64,000 nt of DNA from Acetobacter oryzoeni (GCF_004014775.2 NZ_CP042808.1:1544001-1608000), one strand, 5' to 3'; counted from the stretch's first letter, positions 9,107 to 19,351 are shown. The notes: generated by a model not told the origin, from the sequence alone. Made by a program: numbers and translations.

Positions 9107-10729
9107 TTACTCATGTAGTCCCGGAGCTTCCCGACCAGTTCGAGCTACGTATTCTGTGTATCCACCATCGTAGCGGTGCAGGCCTTCTGGCGTAAGTTCC
9201 AGAACACGGTTGGAAAGTGCCGCAAGAAAATGACGATCATGGGAAACAAAAAGCATTGTGCCTTCATAGTCGGCCAAAGCAGTAATCAGCATTTCCTTGG
9301 TGGCAATATCCAAGTGGTTAGTTGGTTCATCCAGCACCAGAAAGTTTGGTGGATCGTACAGCATCAATGCCAAAACCAAACGTGCTTTTTCGCCCCCGGA
9401 AAGCACACGGCACAGTTTATCTATATCATCTCCAGAAAAGCCAAAGCTGCCCGCCAATGAACGGAGTGAACCCTGAGAAGCAAGCGGAAACGCATCATTC
9501 AAGGTTTCAAAAATAGTACGCTCACCGTCCAACAGATCCATAGCGTGCTGTGCGAAATACCCCATTTTAACGCTACCACCGAGCATAACCGTGCCTGCAT
9601 CCGGCTCTGTGCTGCCGGTAACAAGTTTTAGCAGAGTAGATTTCCCCGCCCCGTTGATACCCAGCACACAACAGCGTTCTTGCCTGCGGATCAACAGATC
9701 AAGGTTTTTGTAAATCACCCGGCTGCCATAGGCTTTATCCACACCGCGCAGATTAACCACGGCATCCCCCGAACGTGGCGCCGGAGGAAAAGTGAAGGAA
9801 AGCGTTTGGCGGCGTTTGGGTGGTTCAACACGATCAATTTTATCTAGCTTCTTAACGCGGCTTTGCACTTGCGCGGCATGAGAAGCACGCGCCTTGAAAC
9901 GCTCAATAAAAGCCACTTCCTTAGCCAGCATGGCCTGCTGACGTTCAAACTGGGCCTGCTGCTGCTTTTCGTTTAAAGCGCGTTGCTGTTCATAAAACTC
10001 GTAATCACCCGAAAAACTGGACAGCACACCACCGTCAATTTCAATCACCTTATTGATAACCCGGTTCATGAAAGCACGGTCATGCGATGTCATCAGCAAG
10101 GCACCGTCATAACCTGCCAGAAATTGCTCCAGCCAGATCAGGCTTTCCAGATCAAGATGGTTGCTTGGTTCATCCAGCAGCATAACGTCTGGTTTCATTA
10201 GCAGAATGCGCGCAAGTGCTACGCGCATTTTCCACCCGCCAGACAGACGGCCGACATCACCGTCCATCATTTCCTGACTAAAGCCCAAACCGTGCAAAAC
10301 TTCACGCGCGCGGCCATCTAGCGCGTAGCCGCCTAATTCCTCAAAACGCCCTTGCACTTCACCAAACCGTTCAAGAATGGCATCCAATTCATTCAAACGG
10401 TCCGGATCTGCCAGCGCTGCTTCCAGTTCGGCAAGTTCAGCTCCAACCTCGGCAACGGGCCCTGCACCATTCATAACTTCAGCTACGGCACTGCGCCCCG
10501 CCATTTCCCCCACATCCTGATTGAAGAAGCCAATAGTGATGCCTCGATCAATCAGAACATTTCCTTCATCAGGCTCTTCCTCGCCTGTAATCAGGCGGAA
10601 CAGTGTTGTCTTTCCTGCACCATTTGGCCCAACAAGCCCGATTTTCTCACCTTTTTGAAGCGCAGCCGAGGCATCGACAAAAATGACACGATGGCCATTG
10701 TACTTGCTGATAGTGTCAAGACGGATCAT
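9107..10729 (-). CDS. ABC-F family ATPase (translation factor type)
   Basis: Soluble protein of 540 residues with two ABC domains and no membrane segment, the ABC-F plan. The first domain has Walker A GPNGAGKTTL, signature LSGGWKMR and Walker B VMLLDEPSNHLD. The second has GINGAGKSTL, LSGGEKAR and FLVLDEPTNHLD. Between them is the charged interdomain linker, rich in Gln, Lys and Arg. ABC-F proteins bind the ribosomal E site and relieve stalled or drug-bound ribosomes. The N-terminus resembles the YbiT-type branch more than EttA or Uup, though the subfamily is uncertain. It appears monocistronic. Confidence 0.9.
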   Translation of the reverse strand: MIRLDTISKYNGHRVIFVDASAALQKGEKIGLVGPNGAGKTTLFRLITGEEEPDEGNVLIDRGITIGFFNQDVGEMAGRSAVAEVMNGAGPVAEVGAELAELEAALADPDRLNELDAILERFGEVQGRFEELGGYALDGRAREVLHGLGFSQEMMDGDVGRLSGGWKMRVALARILLMKPDVMLLDEPSNHLDLESLIWLEQFLAGYDGALLMTSHDRAFMNRVINKVIEIDGGVLSSFSGDYEFYEQQRALNEKQQQAQFERQQAMLAKEVAFIERFKARASHAAQVQSRVKKLDKIDRVEPPKRRQTLSFTFPPAPRSGDAVVNLRGVDKAYGSRVIYKNLDLLIRRQERCCVLGINGAGKSTLLKLVTGSTEPDAGTVMLGGSVKMGYFAQHAMDLLDGERTIFETLNDAFPLASQGSLRSLAGSFGFSGDDIDKLCRVLSGGEKARLVLALMLYDPPNFLVLDEPTNHLDIATKEMLITALADYEGTMLFVSHDRHFLAALSNRVLELTPEGLHRYDGGYTEYVARTGREAPGLHE

Positions 10730-10898
10730 GGGGCCTCAGATACCTTAAAGGGAACAAGCAAAACCGGAGGCCCCTTATTGCGTAAGCCTTGCTGAGCGTA
10801 AATAGGAAAGCCCAAAATTACAGTGGAAAGTGGCACACCCTTACGCAAGCTGTTTCCATGATCCAGAACAGCTGCACGAACAATGAATATATGTATTC

Positions 10899-11843
10899 TT
10901 AAATCGTTCTTGTAATTTTATTCACTATAAAATCACTCGCATACTGCGCCGCTGCACTAAGTTGCGTATCCTGCAAATAGACCATTCCTACTTCCAGCTG
11001 CATCTCTGGCAGAAAACGTAATTTTGTATCTGGATCCATAATATCGCGCCCAAGATCCCTGAGCATCGTTAACGGAAGCAGGGTAAATGCATCGGCAAGC
11101 GCTACTATTCTTTCTCCCCCTACAACAGAGTTGATTTCAATACGCCGAGATGGAAGAGAAAGCCCTCTTGCAGCCAAAACACTATCAAACCGATCTCTCA
11201 TCGCCATTCCGGATATCGGAATAACCCATATTCCGGCAGAAAATTCATCCCATTTTTCAAGAACATCAGGGATTGAAAAAGTTTCTTTTGTGGTTGCAAC
11301 AACATATTGTTCCGTACCCAGTTTCTGGATACCAAACCGTTTATTGAGTGGAATATCTGCAAGATTTACAAAAACAAAATCATAGTGATTTGCCGCCAAT
11401 CCAGCTAAAAGCTGCTGGCGTGATGCATATTCAAGCGTCAGATTCAAGCCGGGATGTGTCTTTTTAATTTTGGCAACACTTCTTACAATTGGATCTTGCA
11501 ACAACGTTGCCTGAAAACCAATTTTTACATTCCCATGAAAACTTTCTTCGTACAGCATAATATCTGCAGTGAGATTTTTAAGCTCAGAATCAATTCTTCT
11601 GCCCGCAATGATAAAACGTTCACAAATAGGATCAGGGATAAGACCACCCTTGTTTCTAACAAACAGCTTCATGCCTAGAATATTTTCCAATTCCAGACAC
11701 GATTTTGAAACAGCTGCAGGTGTAATATTAAGGCGTTCTGCTGCAAGCCGGATACTTTTGGTTGCAACCAACATTTCTACAAGCCGAAAATGTCGTAATT
11801 TCATATGTATGCGGAGGTCTGGCAGTTTAGCCACCTTCATCAT
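10899..11843 (-). CDS. LysR-family transcriptional regulator
   Basis: A 314-residue regulator with an N-terminal winged helix-turn-helix (MKLRHFRLVEMLVATKSIR then AAERLNITPAAVSKSCLELE) and a C-terminal periplasmic-binding-protein-like effector domain. It is transcribed away from the Hint-domain gene at 12091, with 247 bases between them, so it is a candidate regulator of that gene. The ORF opens with tandem ATGs at 11843/11840 preceded by AGGGG. A later ATG (MKLRHFR, 11804) has no ribosome site. The ligand is unknown. Confidence 0.85.
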   Translation of the reverse strand: MMKVAKLPDLRIHMKLRHFRLVEMLVATKSIRLAAERLNITPAAVSKSCLELENILGMKLFVRNKGGLIPDPICERFIIAGRRIDSELKNLTADIMLYEESFHGNVKIGFQATLLQDPIVRSVAKIKKTHPGLNLTLEYASRQQLLAGLAANHYDFVFVNLADIPLNKRFGIQKLGTEQYVVATTKETFSIPDVLEKWDEFSAGIWVIPISGMAMRDRFDSVLAARGLSLPSRRIEINSVVGGERIVALADAFTLLPLTMLRDLGRDIMDPDTKLRFLPEMQLEVGMVYLQDTQLSAAAQYASDFIVNKITRTI

Positions 11844-12090
11844 TCAAGATTACCCCTGATAGAGTCCAAAACTTTGCATAGCAGAAATGCCATTTTATTT
11901 TAAGATGCTATTTTGAAAAAACCAAACAGTTGATGATCGCCAACTTTTTTTCAATTTCTGTTCGTTAGCAAACCCTCTACGTTCATCATGGTAGAGGGTT
12001 TAACCATCGGCTGTCCTTAATCGATTTCGCAGATGGAAGCTTCACCCGATAACAGACATTTGTTTGAATAATCTTTAAGGAAACAACCGA

Positions 12091-14715
12091 ATGACGACGG
12101 GCGTTACAAGCGGCGTATTGTCGATTGATGCATATGTTGGTGGGGCAAGCACCATCCCTTCAGGCCCAGGTAATTCATATGATAAGCAGACTTTTTCCTC
12201 TGTCATTATTCAATCTGGTGGCACATGGACTGGCCCAAACACTATCGGTAGTGGCGGCACCGTTACCGTAAGCCAGGGTGGCGTTCTTAGCGGCGGCGCC
12301 GTTCTTAATGGCGGCTCCATTGTTTCATATAACAGCACCTCTGGTGGGTTAACTTTTGCCTGGGGTTCTGGGGGTGGAACCCTGGAATTAAAAAGTGGCG
12401 CTCTCGATCGTGCTGAAACTCCTCTTGCAGGAAATGCCTCAATTATCGTTGATGCAGGCGCCACTCTTTCCGGCATAACTTTGCTGTCTGGAAACAGCTT
12501 GGTTGTAAGCAGTGGCGGCACCTTGAATGGCACCACCACCATTAATGCCGGTGCGACAGCAACATTTTCAGCCGGCGCCAAGGAAACCGGTGTTACGCTT
12601 AATGGTGGCACAATTAACGCCTACAACTCCCCTCCGTATTTTAAGTGGGGTACTAGCGGTGGCACACTTGTTTTAGAAAGCGGCGTGACAGACATAAACG
12701 AAAGCCCCAAAGCAGGCAGCGCGACTATTATCGTGCAATCTGGGGCAACGATTTCAAATGCCACTTTGCTATCTGGCAATAAACTTGCCATTTACAGTGG
12801 TGGTGTTGCTACTGGTACAGTTGTTTCCAGCGGTGGCGGTGTTGCTGTTTACGGCTCGGCTTCCAACACAACCGTTAATGGCGGCGGTGTTATAGAAATC
12901 ACCTCCGGCGGCACAGCTACAGGCGGCACTATTAATGGTGGCTCTGCCTATGTTGATGCAAGTGGCACTCTTAACTCCGCTACTGTAGCCAACAACGGCG
13001 TGGCAGTTGTAAGCGCTGGAGCATCAGCAAACACTATTACAGTGGAAACCAATGCTTCTCTCGCCATACAAAGTGGGGGCATTGCTTCGGGCACGATTGT
13101 TAACAGCAATGGTGGGCTAGCTGTTTCTGGTTCGGCTGCCAATACAATCGTTAATAATAGCGGTGTTGTGGAAATTAACTCTGGTGGCACAGCCACAGGC
13201 ACGACCGTTAACAGCGGCGGTGTTGTTTATGCAGATGCCAGCAGCATTCTGGGCACCACCACTGTTTCCAATGGCGGACAGATTAGCGCAGCCAGTGGTG
13301 CGACCATTTCCGGCACTGTCACTATTGAAGATGGTGGTTCTGCAACTATCTGGAATAATGCTGGTGGTTCTGTAGACCTGCAGGGCGATACCAACACTGG
13401 GCTGGTTATCTCTGGCTTGGCATCTGGTGGTACGCTCAATACCGTAATCAGCGGGTTCAATGGCGCTTCTGCAAGCAATTCAGATAGCATCGAACTGGCT
13501 GGGGTCAAAGCCACAGATGTTTCATCTGTCACCTACCCTAGCGCAGATCAGGTTCAGCTAACCCTGAGCAATAACAACAGCATCACGTTGAACATTATTG
13601 GTGTAAAGAATTATGGATTCACGCTGGCCGATGGTTCTGATGGTTGGCTAAGCTATGAGGTCTGCTTCCTTTCCGGTAGCATGATCCGCACTCCAGAAGG
13701 CGATGTAGCAGTTGAAAACCTCCAGATTGGTGATCAGGTTGTTGCATTTGACTGGAAGAACAACAAGGAAATCTCTCATCCTGTGCTCTGGGTTGGTAAA
13801 ACCCATGCAACAGTGCGCGCTGGTCTGCCAGATGATGAGGCAGGATACCCTGTACGTATTCTCAAAGATGCCATTGCAGATGGTGTGCCTTACAAGGACA
13901 TGCTGATTACGCCAGAGCATTGCCTGTTCTTTGAAGGCAAGTTTGTGCCTGCACGTATGCTTGTGAATGGTATCTCCATCTTCTACGATAAATCCATCAC
14001 GTCTTACGATTATTATCACGTGGAAACAGAGCAACATTCTGTTATTCGCGCTGATGGAATGCTGACAGAAAGCTACATGGACACAGGCAACCGCCGCTCC
14101 TTCCGTCAGGAAGGCTCTGTTGTCATGCTAGGTGGCAAAATAGGCACATGGGAAGAAGATGCTGCAGCCCCACTGTGTGTTGATCGGGCTTTTGTGGAGC
14201 CTCTTTTCCGCAAACTGGAATATAGGGGCAACAACGTTATTGGCCATAAAGTTCTAGCGCTTCCGTTAGAACAAACCAATGACGCCAACCTGCACCTGCT
14301 GATACAAACAGGCGCAGTTATTCGCCCGATGCGCCACAACGGTCAGCAATACAGCTTCATGCTGCCTGCTGGCACACAGTCTGTTCGCATTGTCTCACGC
14401 GCCAGCCGTCCGGCTGATGTGATTGGGCCATTTGTGGATGATCGCCGCCATATGGGTGTGGCTATTGCAGATATCCATCTGCTTTCCGCCAAACAGCAGC
14501 ATAACATCACCACACATCTTCAGGCCGAAAAACCAGAAGGCTGGCACGCAACAGATTGGACTGATTGCGCATGGACCAATGGTAACGCCCAACTACCGCT
14601 TGATGAACAACTGCTTAACGGCAAAATGGGCATTCTTTCCCTGACCATTCGCGCCGCTGGCCCCTATCTGATTGATGATCAGACAGCAGCGGAAACAAAA
14701 GTACTCTCCGCTTAA
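12091..14715 (+). CDS. AIDA-like repeat protein with C-terminal Hint domain
   Basis: An 874-residue protein. Residues 1 to about 510 are imperfect Gly/Ser/Thr/Asn-rich repeats of the AIDA/autotransporter-passenger kind (SGGTVTVSQGGVLSGG and variants), expected to fold as a beta-solenoid. A Hint (Hedgehog/intein) domain follows: Cys525 in VCFLSGSMIRT is the nucleophile position and His610 in LITPEHCLFF the TxxH-type position. About 170 conserved residues end the protein. There is no Sec signal and no autotransporter barrel, so export may use another route, such as type I. SD AAGGAAA precedes the ATG. A paralogue with a different N-terminus lies at 47009-48673. Whether the Hint domain self-cleaves or attaches the repeats to something is unknown. 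Confidence 0.82.
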   Translation: MTTGVTSGVLSIDAYVGGASTIPSGPGNSYDKQTFSSVIIQSGGTWTGPNTIGSGGTVTVSQGGVLSGGAVLNGGSIVSYNSTSGGLTFAWGSGGGTLELKSGALDRAETPLAGNASIIVDAGATLSGITLLSGNSLVVSSGGTLNGTTTINAGATATFSAGAKETGVTLNGGTINAYNSPPYFKWGTSGGTLVLESGVTDINESPKAGSATIIVQSGATISNATLLSGNKLAIYSGGVATGTVVSSGGGVAVYGSASNTTVNGGGVIEITSGGTATGGTINGGSAYVDASGTLNSATVANNGVAVVSAGASANTITVETNASLAIQSGGIASGTIVNSNGGLAVSGSAANTIVNNSGVVEINSGGTATGTTVNSGGVVYADASSILGTTTVSNGGQISAASGATISGTVTIEDGGSATIWNNAGGSVDLQGDTNTGLVISGLASGGTLNTVISGFNGASASNSDSIELAGVKATDVSSVTYPSADQVQLTLSNNNSITLNIIGVKNYGFTLADGSDGWLSYEVCFLSGSMIRTPEGDVAVENLQIGDQVVAFDWKNNKEISHPVLWVGKTHATVRAGLPDDEAGYPVRILKDAIADGVPYKDMLITPEHCLFFEGKFVPARMLVNGISIFYDKSITSYDYYHVETEQHSVIRADGMLTESYMDTGNRRSFRQEGSVVMLGGKIGTWEEDAAAPLCVDRAFVEPLFRKLEYRGNNVIGHKVLALPLEQTNDANLHLLIQTGAVIRPMRHNGQQYSFMLPAGTQSVRIVSRASRPADVIGPFVDDRRHMGVAIADIHLLSAKQQHNITTHLQAEKPEGWHATDWTDCAWTNGNAQLPLDEQLLNGKMGILSLTIRAAGPYLIDDQTAAETKVLSA

Positions 14716-14724
14716 AAGAAACGC

Positions 14725-14760
14725 ATCTCTCTCTTATAGATAAAAATATAAGAGAGAGAT
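14725..14760. terminator. Bidirectional terminator
   Basis: A perfect 14-bp stem is formed by 14725-14738 (ATCTCTCTCTTATA) and 14747-14760, with an eight-base loop. It is followed by TTCTTTT and preceded on the other strand by an A/T-rich run. It separates the convergent Hint-protein and monooxygenase genes. Confidence 0.85.
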
Positions 14761-14772
14761 TTCTTTTGCCTT

Positions 14773-15093
14773 TTAGGCACTTACATCCTGCAGAACTGTA
14801 AATCCTTCAAAAGCTGGTGGCCCTGCTGTAAGCGCCTTACCCTGCCCTGCTCCGGCATGCGCCTGACGAAACTGCTCAGACTGTGTCCAACCGACAAAAG
14901 CATCATAAGATGCCCATACGGTATGAGACGCATAGAGCCTTCCGCCTTCTTTTTCTGGCCCTTTAAGGAACTGAAAGCTGATAAAACCGGGAACGGTTTT
15001 CAACAGCACTTCTCGGTCTAGCCAACGACGCTGAAAAGCCTCTTCATTTTCTGGGGGCACCAGAAAGCGGTTCATGGCAATATATTGCGGCAT
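14773..15093 (-). CDS. Antibiotic biosynthesis monooxygenase (ABM) family, HmoA-like
   Basis: Small ferredoxin-like alpha/beta protein of 106 residues (MPQYIAMNRFLVPPENEEAF, then PGFISFQFLKGPEKEG and ASYDAFVGWTQSEQF). The ABM family includes heme-degrading HmoA/HmoB/IsdG enzymes. PGF-x-F-x-LLKG-like and W-S-F-W-T-S-like segments fit that branch. The start at 15093 is chosen over 15111 because AAAAGGAA lies eight bases ahead of it. It neighbours a divergent TonB-dependent receptor, which would suit iron or heme acquisition, but the substrate is not shown by the sequence. Confidence 0.7.
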   Translation of the reverse strand: MPQYIAMNRFLVPPENEEAFQRRWLDREVLLKTVPGFISFQFLKGPEKEGGRLYASHTVWASYDAFVGWTQSEQFRQAHAGAGQGKALTAGPPAFEGFTVLQDVSA

Positions 15094-15448
15094 ATACTGT
15101 TCCTTTTCCATTTATATATTGATACTGCGCACGCAAGCATGCGCAACTTTCCTCAGCTATTATCTCCCCCGAACACCAGACAGACCAGAAAGTTTATTAA
15201 AACACGCTTATGCGTGTTCTTATGCAAGATCCGTACCTATGAAAGCACGAGTGCCTGATATTTGGTTTTCTATGCAACTCAGCACACGTTCAACGGTTTG
15301 CATCCACCAAGGTACGTTTTTGCAGATGTTGCAAATACACAACAAAGCAACAGTTTACCCCACAATAATACAAAAAATGTGTTGAAATTATTAATTCACC
15401 CATGTGAACGTGACTTTAAGAATTCTATACGATTTTTAGGAGCTTATT
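15094..15448. other. Divergent intergenic region with a palindrome
   Basis: About 350 bases between the ABM gene and the TonB receptor. A perfect inverted repeat, AACACGC-TTAT-GCGTGTT, lies at 15201-15218 and could be an operator or hairpin. No Fur-box-like string is convincing. AGGAG at 15437-15441 is the ribosome site of the receptor gene. Confidence 0.4.
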
Positions 15449-17983
15449 GTGCGTTCACCTCGTTCGATCATGGCTCGTCCAACTGGCATCACACATCCCC
15501 TGCTTTTAGGAACAACCTCTGTATTCTGCTTATTGGCTGAGCCAACTCACGCCCAAAATGCCAGTAGCTCCTTACCCAAACAGCACCAGACTACACAAAA
15601 GAAAGCCCCCTCAACCGCCCAGGCCCGGCAATTAACAGTATCCGATCCTCACCCCACAGCAGCACAACCCGTAGCAGGCGGCACCGAAACCGTTATCGTG
15701 ACCGGCACCCGTGAAATTGGCAAAAAAGCACGAGACAGTATCTCGCCTGTAGATATCATTACGGCACGCCAACTTTCTGAAACAGGAATGCCCTCTTTGC
15801 GGGAGGCATTAACCCAACTGGCCCCTTCTTTAACCATGCCAACCAGTGGGTATGATGCAGGCGCCCTGACATCGGCTTTCAGCCTACGTGGGCTTAGCCC
15901 GAATGAAACACTGGTGTTGGTAGATGGCAAACGGCGGCACACCACAGCCAATATTTATGCAGACCCCGGCCCCCAACAGGGTAGCACGCCCGTTGATGTA
16001 GACATGATCCCACTTGCTGCCATTGATCATGTTGAAATTCTGCGGGATGGCGCATCCGCTCAATACGGATCAGACGCTGTGGCGGGTGTGGTAAACATTA
16101 TCCTGAAAAAGCAGGATCACGGTTTTCATGCGCAATCTCTTACAGGCATCACAGCCTCGAAAGATGGGTTTGAGCAAGGCATCTATATGGATGGCGGCGC
16201 AAAACTGACGGACCGCGGTTACATTCATGTAAGTGGTGACTACGTGCATGAAGATCACACGTATCGCAGCGCGCCAGACCTGCGCACGAACACAAAAATC
16301 AACAAACTTCTGGGCCAACCTGAACAAACGCGTGAAACCGTGGCTATAAAAGCCGGGTATCATATCTTGGATAATCTGGAGGCTTATGCTGTAGCCACCT
16401 ATGCACACCGGCACGCTGAATCCTTTCAGAACTACCGTACGGCCAGTTCTTTAGATAACTACCCGGCTTACGCGGCCATTTATCCAAATGGCTATTCCCC
16501 AGTCATGACAATGGACGAAAACGACTGGGAAGTGACCGCAGGCTTACGTGGTGAAATTGACAACTGGCACTGGGATCTCTCGTCCGTTTATGGGCGTGAT
16601 TACGACCAGATTGGCATTGCCAATTCAGCCAACCTTGCCCTTTCAACAGCAACCGGGCGTACGCCCACAAAGTTTGATGCCCAGGGCTACAATAATGAGC
16701 AATGGAGCAATACGTTCGATCTCAGCAAAGCTTTTCATATACCCGGCTGGCCGTATGCCATAAACGTAGCAGGCGGCGCGTCTTACCGTTACGAAAGTTA
16801 TAGTATTGGCACGGGCTCGGCTGATTCCACTTATAGCAGTGGTTCAGACGCATTGCAGGGCACAGTGGCCGCCAATGCCGGCAATTACAGCCGAGATGTT
16901 ATTGGTGGTTATATTGATGTTGCCACCCACCTTGCCAAAAATGTGCAACTTGATCTGGCCGGCCGCTACGAACACTATACGGATGTAGGTGATACAGAAA
17001 CCGGCAAAGCTGCGCTGCGGTATGACCCACTACCGTGGCTTGGCCTACGCGCAACCATATCAAACGGTTTTCATGCCCCCACACTGGCGCAAGAATATTA
17101 TAGTGCTGTTGCAGTTTCCCCCACGGCAGCACGTGGCATTATTGCTGCCAATTCCCTCGGTGCGCGTGCAAATGGCGCCAATGCGCTTAAACCAGAACGC
17201 TCCACCAACGTTTCTGGCGGTATTGTGCTGGAACCCGTCAAACGGCTTCATATCACCGCAGATGTTTACCAGATAAACCTGCGCGATCAGATCCTGCCCG
17301 GCGGCAACGTATATGGCACAGATGCCCTTTCTGCCTTGCAAATGAACGGATTTACACTTCCGAACGATGCTGCCACATGGGGCAGTTCTCTTTCCACACA
17401 CTGGTTTGCAAACGTGGCCAGCACGCGCACTCAAGGGTTGGATATTACCGCCACATACCCAACGGAATTAAGCCCCACAATAGGCCGTATTGACTGGGAT
17501 GTTGGTATTAACCTGAACCGCACACGCCTAACACATCAGAGCGCTGCAGCAGATGGCACACCGCTGCTTACTGCCCAAAGCATTGCCTACATCACCACAG
17601 CCTATCCGCGTAGCAAAATGATCTGGGGTGGCCGCTTTACCAGCAGTAATGGCAAATGGACCGTAGGCGTGCATGAAATACGCTGGGGGCAAACCACATC
17701 CGAACTCACGGATTATACAGGACCAACCAATAGTGCCAGCGTAAGCGCTTACTCTTTTACGCAATTTCACAACACGCCAAAATTCGTAACCAATCTGGAC
17801 ATTACCTATCGGGTTATGCCGCAACTGTCTTTTACGCTTGGAGCGAACAACCTGTTTAATGCCCTGCCCTCGCGCGTGCCAGATAGCAACCGTTACCTTG
17901 GCGTGCCTCAGTATTACATGAGCACATCACAACTGGGTATTAATGGTGGCTTTTACTATCTGAAAGCAGATGTAAGATTTTAG
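15449..17983 (+). CDS. TonB-dependent outer-membrane receptor
   Basis: An 844-residue outer-membrane gated channel. It starts with GTG at 15449, supported by AGGAG. The signal peptide ends near PTHAQN. A TonB box (ETVIVTGTRE) precedes a plug domain with PSLREALTQLAPS, NETLVLVDGKRRH and HVEILRDGASAQYGSDAVAG, then a 22-strand barrel ending in LKADVRF with a terminal aromatic. There is no STN signalling domain, unlike the receptor at 41062. The ligand is unknown; iron-siderophore or heme is plausible given the adjacent ABM protein. Confidence 0.9.
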   Translation: MRSPRSIMARPTGITHPLLLGTTSVFCLLAEPTHAQNASSSLPKQHQTTQKKAPSTAQARQLTVSDPHPTAAQPVAGGTETVIVTGTREIGKKARDSISPVDIITARQLSETGMPSLREALTQLAPSLTMPTSGYDAGALTSAFSLRGLSPNETLVLVDGKRRHTTANIYADPGPQQGSTPVDVDMIPLAAIDHVEILRDGASAQYGSDAVAGVVNIILKKQDHGFHAQSLTGITASKDGFEQGIYMDGGAKLTDRGYIHVSGDYVHEDHTYRSAPDLRTNTKINKLLGQPEQTRETVAIKAGYHILDNLEAYAVATYAHRHAESFQNYRTASSLDNYPAYAAIYPNGYSPVMTMDENDWEVTAGLRGEIDNWHWDLSSVYGRDYDQIGIANSANLALSTATGRTPTKFDAQGYNNEQWSNTFDLSKAFHIPGWPYAINVAGGASYRYESYSIGTGSADSTYSSGSDALQGTVAANAGNYSRDVIGGYIDVATHLAKNVQLDLAGRYEHYTDVGDTETGKAALRYDPLPWLGLRATISNGFHAPTLAQEYYSAVAVSPTAARGIIAANSLGARANGANALKPERSTNVSGGIVLEPVKRLHITADVYQINLRDQILPGGNVYGTDALSALQMNGFTLPNDAATWGSSLSTHWFANVASTRTQGLDITATYPTELSPTIGRIDWDVGINLNRTRLTHQSAAADGTPLLTAQSIAYITTAYPRSKMIWGGRFTSSNGKWTVGVHEIRWGQTTSELTDYTGPTNSASVSAYSFTQFHNTPKFVTNLDITYRVMPQLSFTLGANNLFNALPSRVPDSNRYLGVPQYYMSTSQLGINGGFYYLKADVRF

Positions 17984-18004
17984 AATGACTGCTTAAATAA
18001 CACA

Positions 18005-18036
18005 TTTACGGGGCCGCAATGGTGTGGCCCCGTAAA
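18005..18036. terminator. Terminator between receptor and alcohol dehydrogenase
   Basis: TTTACGGGGCC (18005-18015) pairs perfectly with GGCCCCGTAAA (18026-18036) around a ten-base loop. It lies between two convergent genes and is flanked by A/T on both sides, so it can serve both. Confidence 0.85.
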
Positions 18037-18071
18037 AAGTAATATTACACAAAAATTGTAAAATGCCTTTA

Positions 18072-19142
18072 TTAGGCTTCAACACTTTTGGGCATGGTGT
18101 CCATATCTATCACAAAGCGGTATTTCACATCTGAACGTAAAACACGCTCATAGGCTTCATTGATCTGATCTGCATGCACGACTTCAATATCACTTGTAAT
18201 ATTGTGCTTACCGCAGAAATCTAGCATTTCCTGCGTTTCCTGAATACCACCAATAGCAGAACCAGCAAGGCTTCTGCGCTTGGCTACTAGGCTGAATGCA
18301 CCAATGGACATCGGCTTTTCTGGCAGACCAACAAGAACCATATGCCCATCCTGCTTGAGCAACGCGAGGTAGGCATTAATGTCATGTTCGGCTGAAACGG
18401 CATCTAAAATGAAGTCAAACTGGTTGGCTTCTGCTGCCATTGCCTCTGCATCACGCGAAATAACTACGCGATGTGCACCCAAACGTTTACCATCTTCCAC
18501 CTTGCTTGCCGAAGTGGTGAAAAGTGTTACTTCTGCCCCCAATGCCACAGCAAATTTTACGGCCATATGGCCCAAGCCACCTAGCCCCACAATGCCAACC
18601 TTGTGGCCTACGCCCACTTTCCAATGTGATAGCGGAGACCATGTAGTAATGCCCGCGCAAAGCAAAGGTGCAGCCGCAGCCGGATCCAGATTTTCAGGCA
18701 CACGCAAAACAAAACGTTCATCCACCACGATTGCGCGTGAATATCCACCAAACGTATAGGCATCCGTTTTAGGAAAAGCCGGATCTGGGCTATTGTAAGT
18801 CCAGGTTGGCCCGGCATCACAGTACTGCTCCAACCCGGCTTCGCAAGAGGCGCATGTCTGGCACGAATTGACCATACATCCCACGCCAACCAGTTCACCC
18901 AGCTTAAAACGTGTTACATCTACACCTACGGCAGCAACGCGTCCGATAATTTCATGGCCAGGCACACATGGGTAAGAAGCAGGCCCCCATTCGCTCCGGG
19001 CCGTATGAATATCAGAATGGCAGATACCGCAATGCGTGATATCAATCTGCACATCAAGAGGACCGCAATCACGACGTTGGAAAGTAAAAGGAGCCAGTGG
19101 AGTTGTGGCGCTGGAAGCAGCGTAGCCGATGCAGGTAAACAT
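18072..19142 (-). CDS. Zinc-dependent NAD(P) alcohol dehydrogenase, YahK/CAD type
   Basis: Medium-chain dehydrogenase/reductase of 356 residues that interconverts aldehydes and primary alcohols. Catalytic zinc ligands are in THCGICHSDIHTA and PGHEIIGRV. The structural zinc cysteines are in NSCQTCASCEAGLEQYCDAG. The Rossmann motif is VGLGGLGHMAVKFA. This composition matches the YahK/cinnamyl-alcohol-like branch, usually NADP-specific and broad in substrate. It stands alone and ends at a shared terminator. Confidence 0.9.
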   Translation of the reverse strand: MFTCIGYAASSATTPLAPFTFQRRDCGPLDVQIDITHCGICHSDIHTARSEWGPASYPCVPGHEIIGRVAAVGVDVTRFKLGELVGVGCMVNSCQTCASCEAGLEQYCDAGPTWTYNSPDPAFPKTDAYTFGGYSRAIVVDERFVLRVPENLDPAAAAPLLCAGITTWSPLSHWKVGVGHKVGIVGLGGLGHMAVKFAVALGAEVTLFTTSASKVEDGKRLGAHRVVISRDAEAMAAEANQFDFILDAVSAEHDINAYLALLKQDGHMVLVGLPEKPMSIGAFSLVAKRRSLAGSAIGGIQETQEMLDFCGKHNITSDIEVVHADQINEAYERVLRSDVKYRFVIDMDTMPKSVEA

Positions 19143-19351
19143 GAAACGTTCCTATTCAGGCTGAAAACAGATTTCAGATCACCTGCTCAAACTAACAGAA
19201 CCTACCCGCCTTATGTAACCATATCGGCTTCACCTCTGCGTTGCTCTTTTTAACATGCACCCTGCATGATGCCTTGTTTTTTCATCAATACTGCTCAGGA
19301 AACGTCATCCTACAGCAACGTTACATACTCAATCACATAAGGAATATGTCT

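Noticed and set aside
11941..11956. Possible FNR box near GTTGATGATCGCCAAC
   Set aside because: Only the outer GTTG/CAAC bases pair, and the TTGAT-N4-ATCAA spacing is not met.
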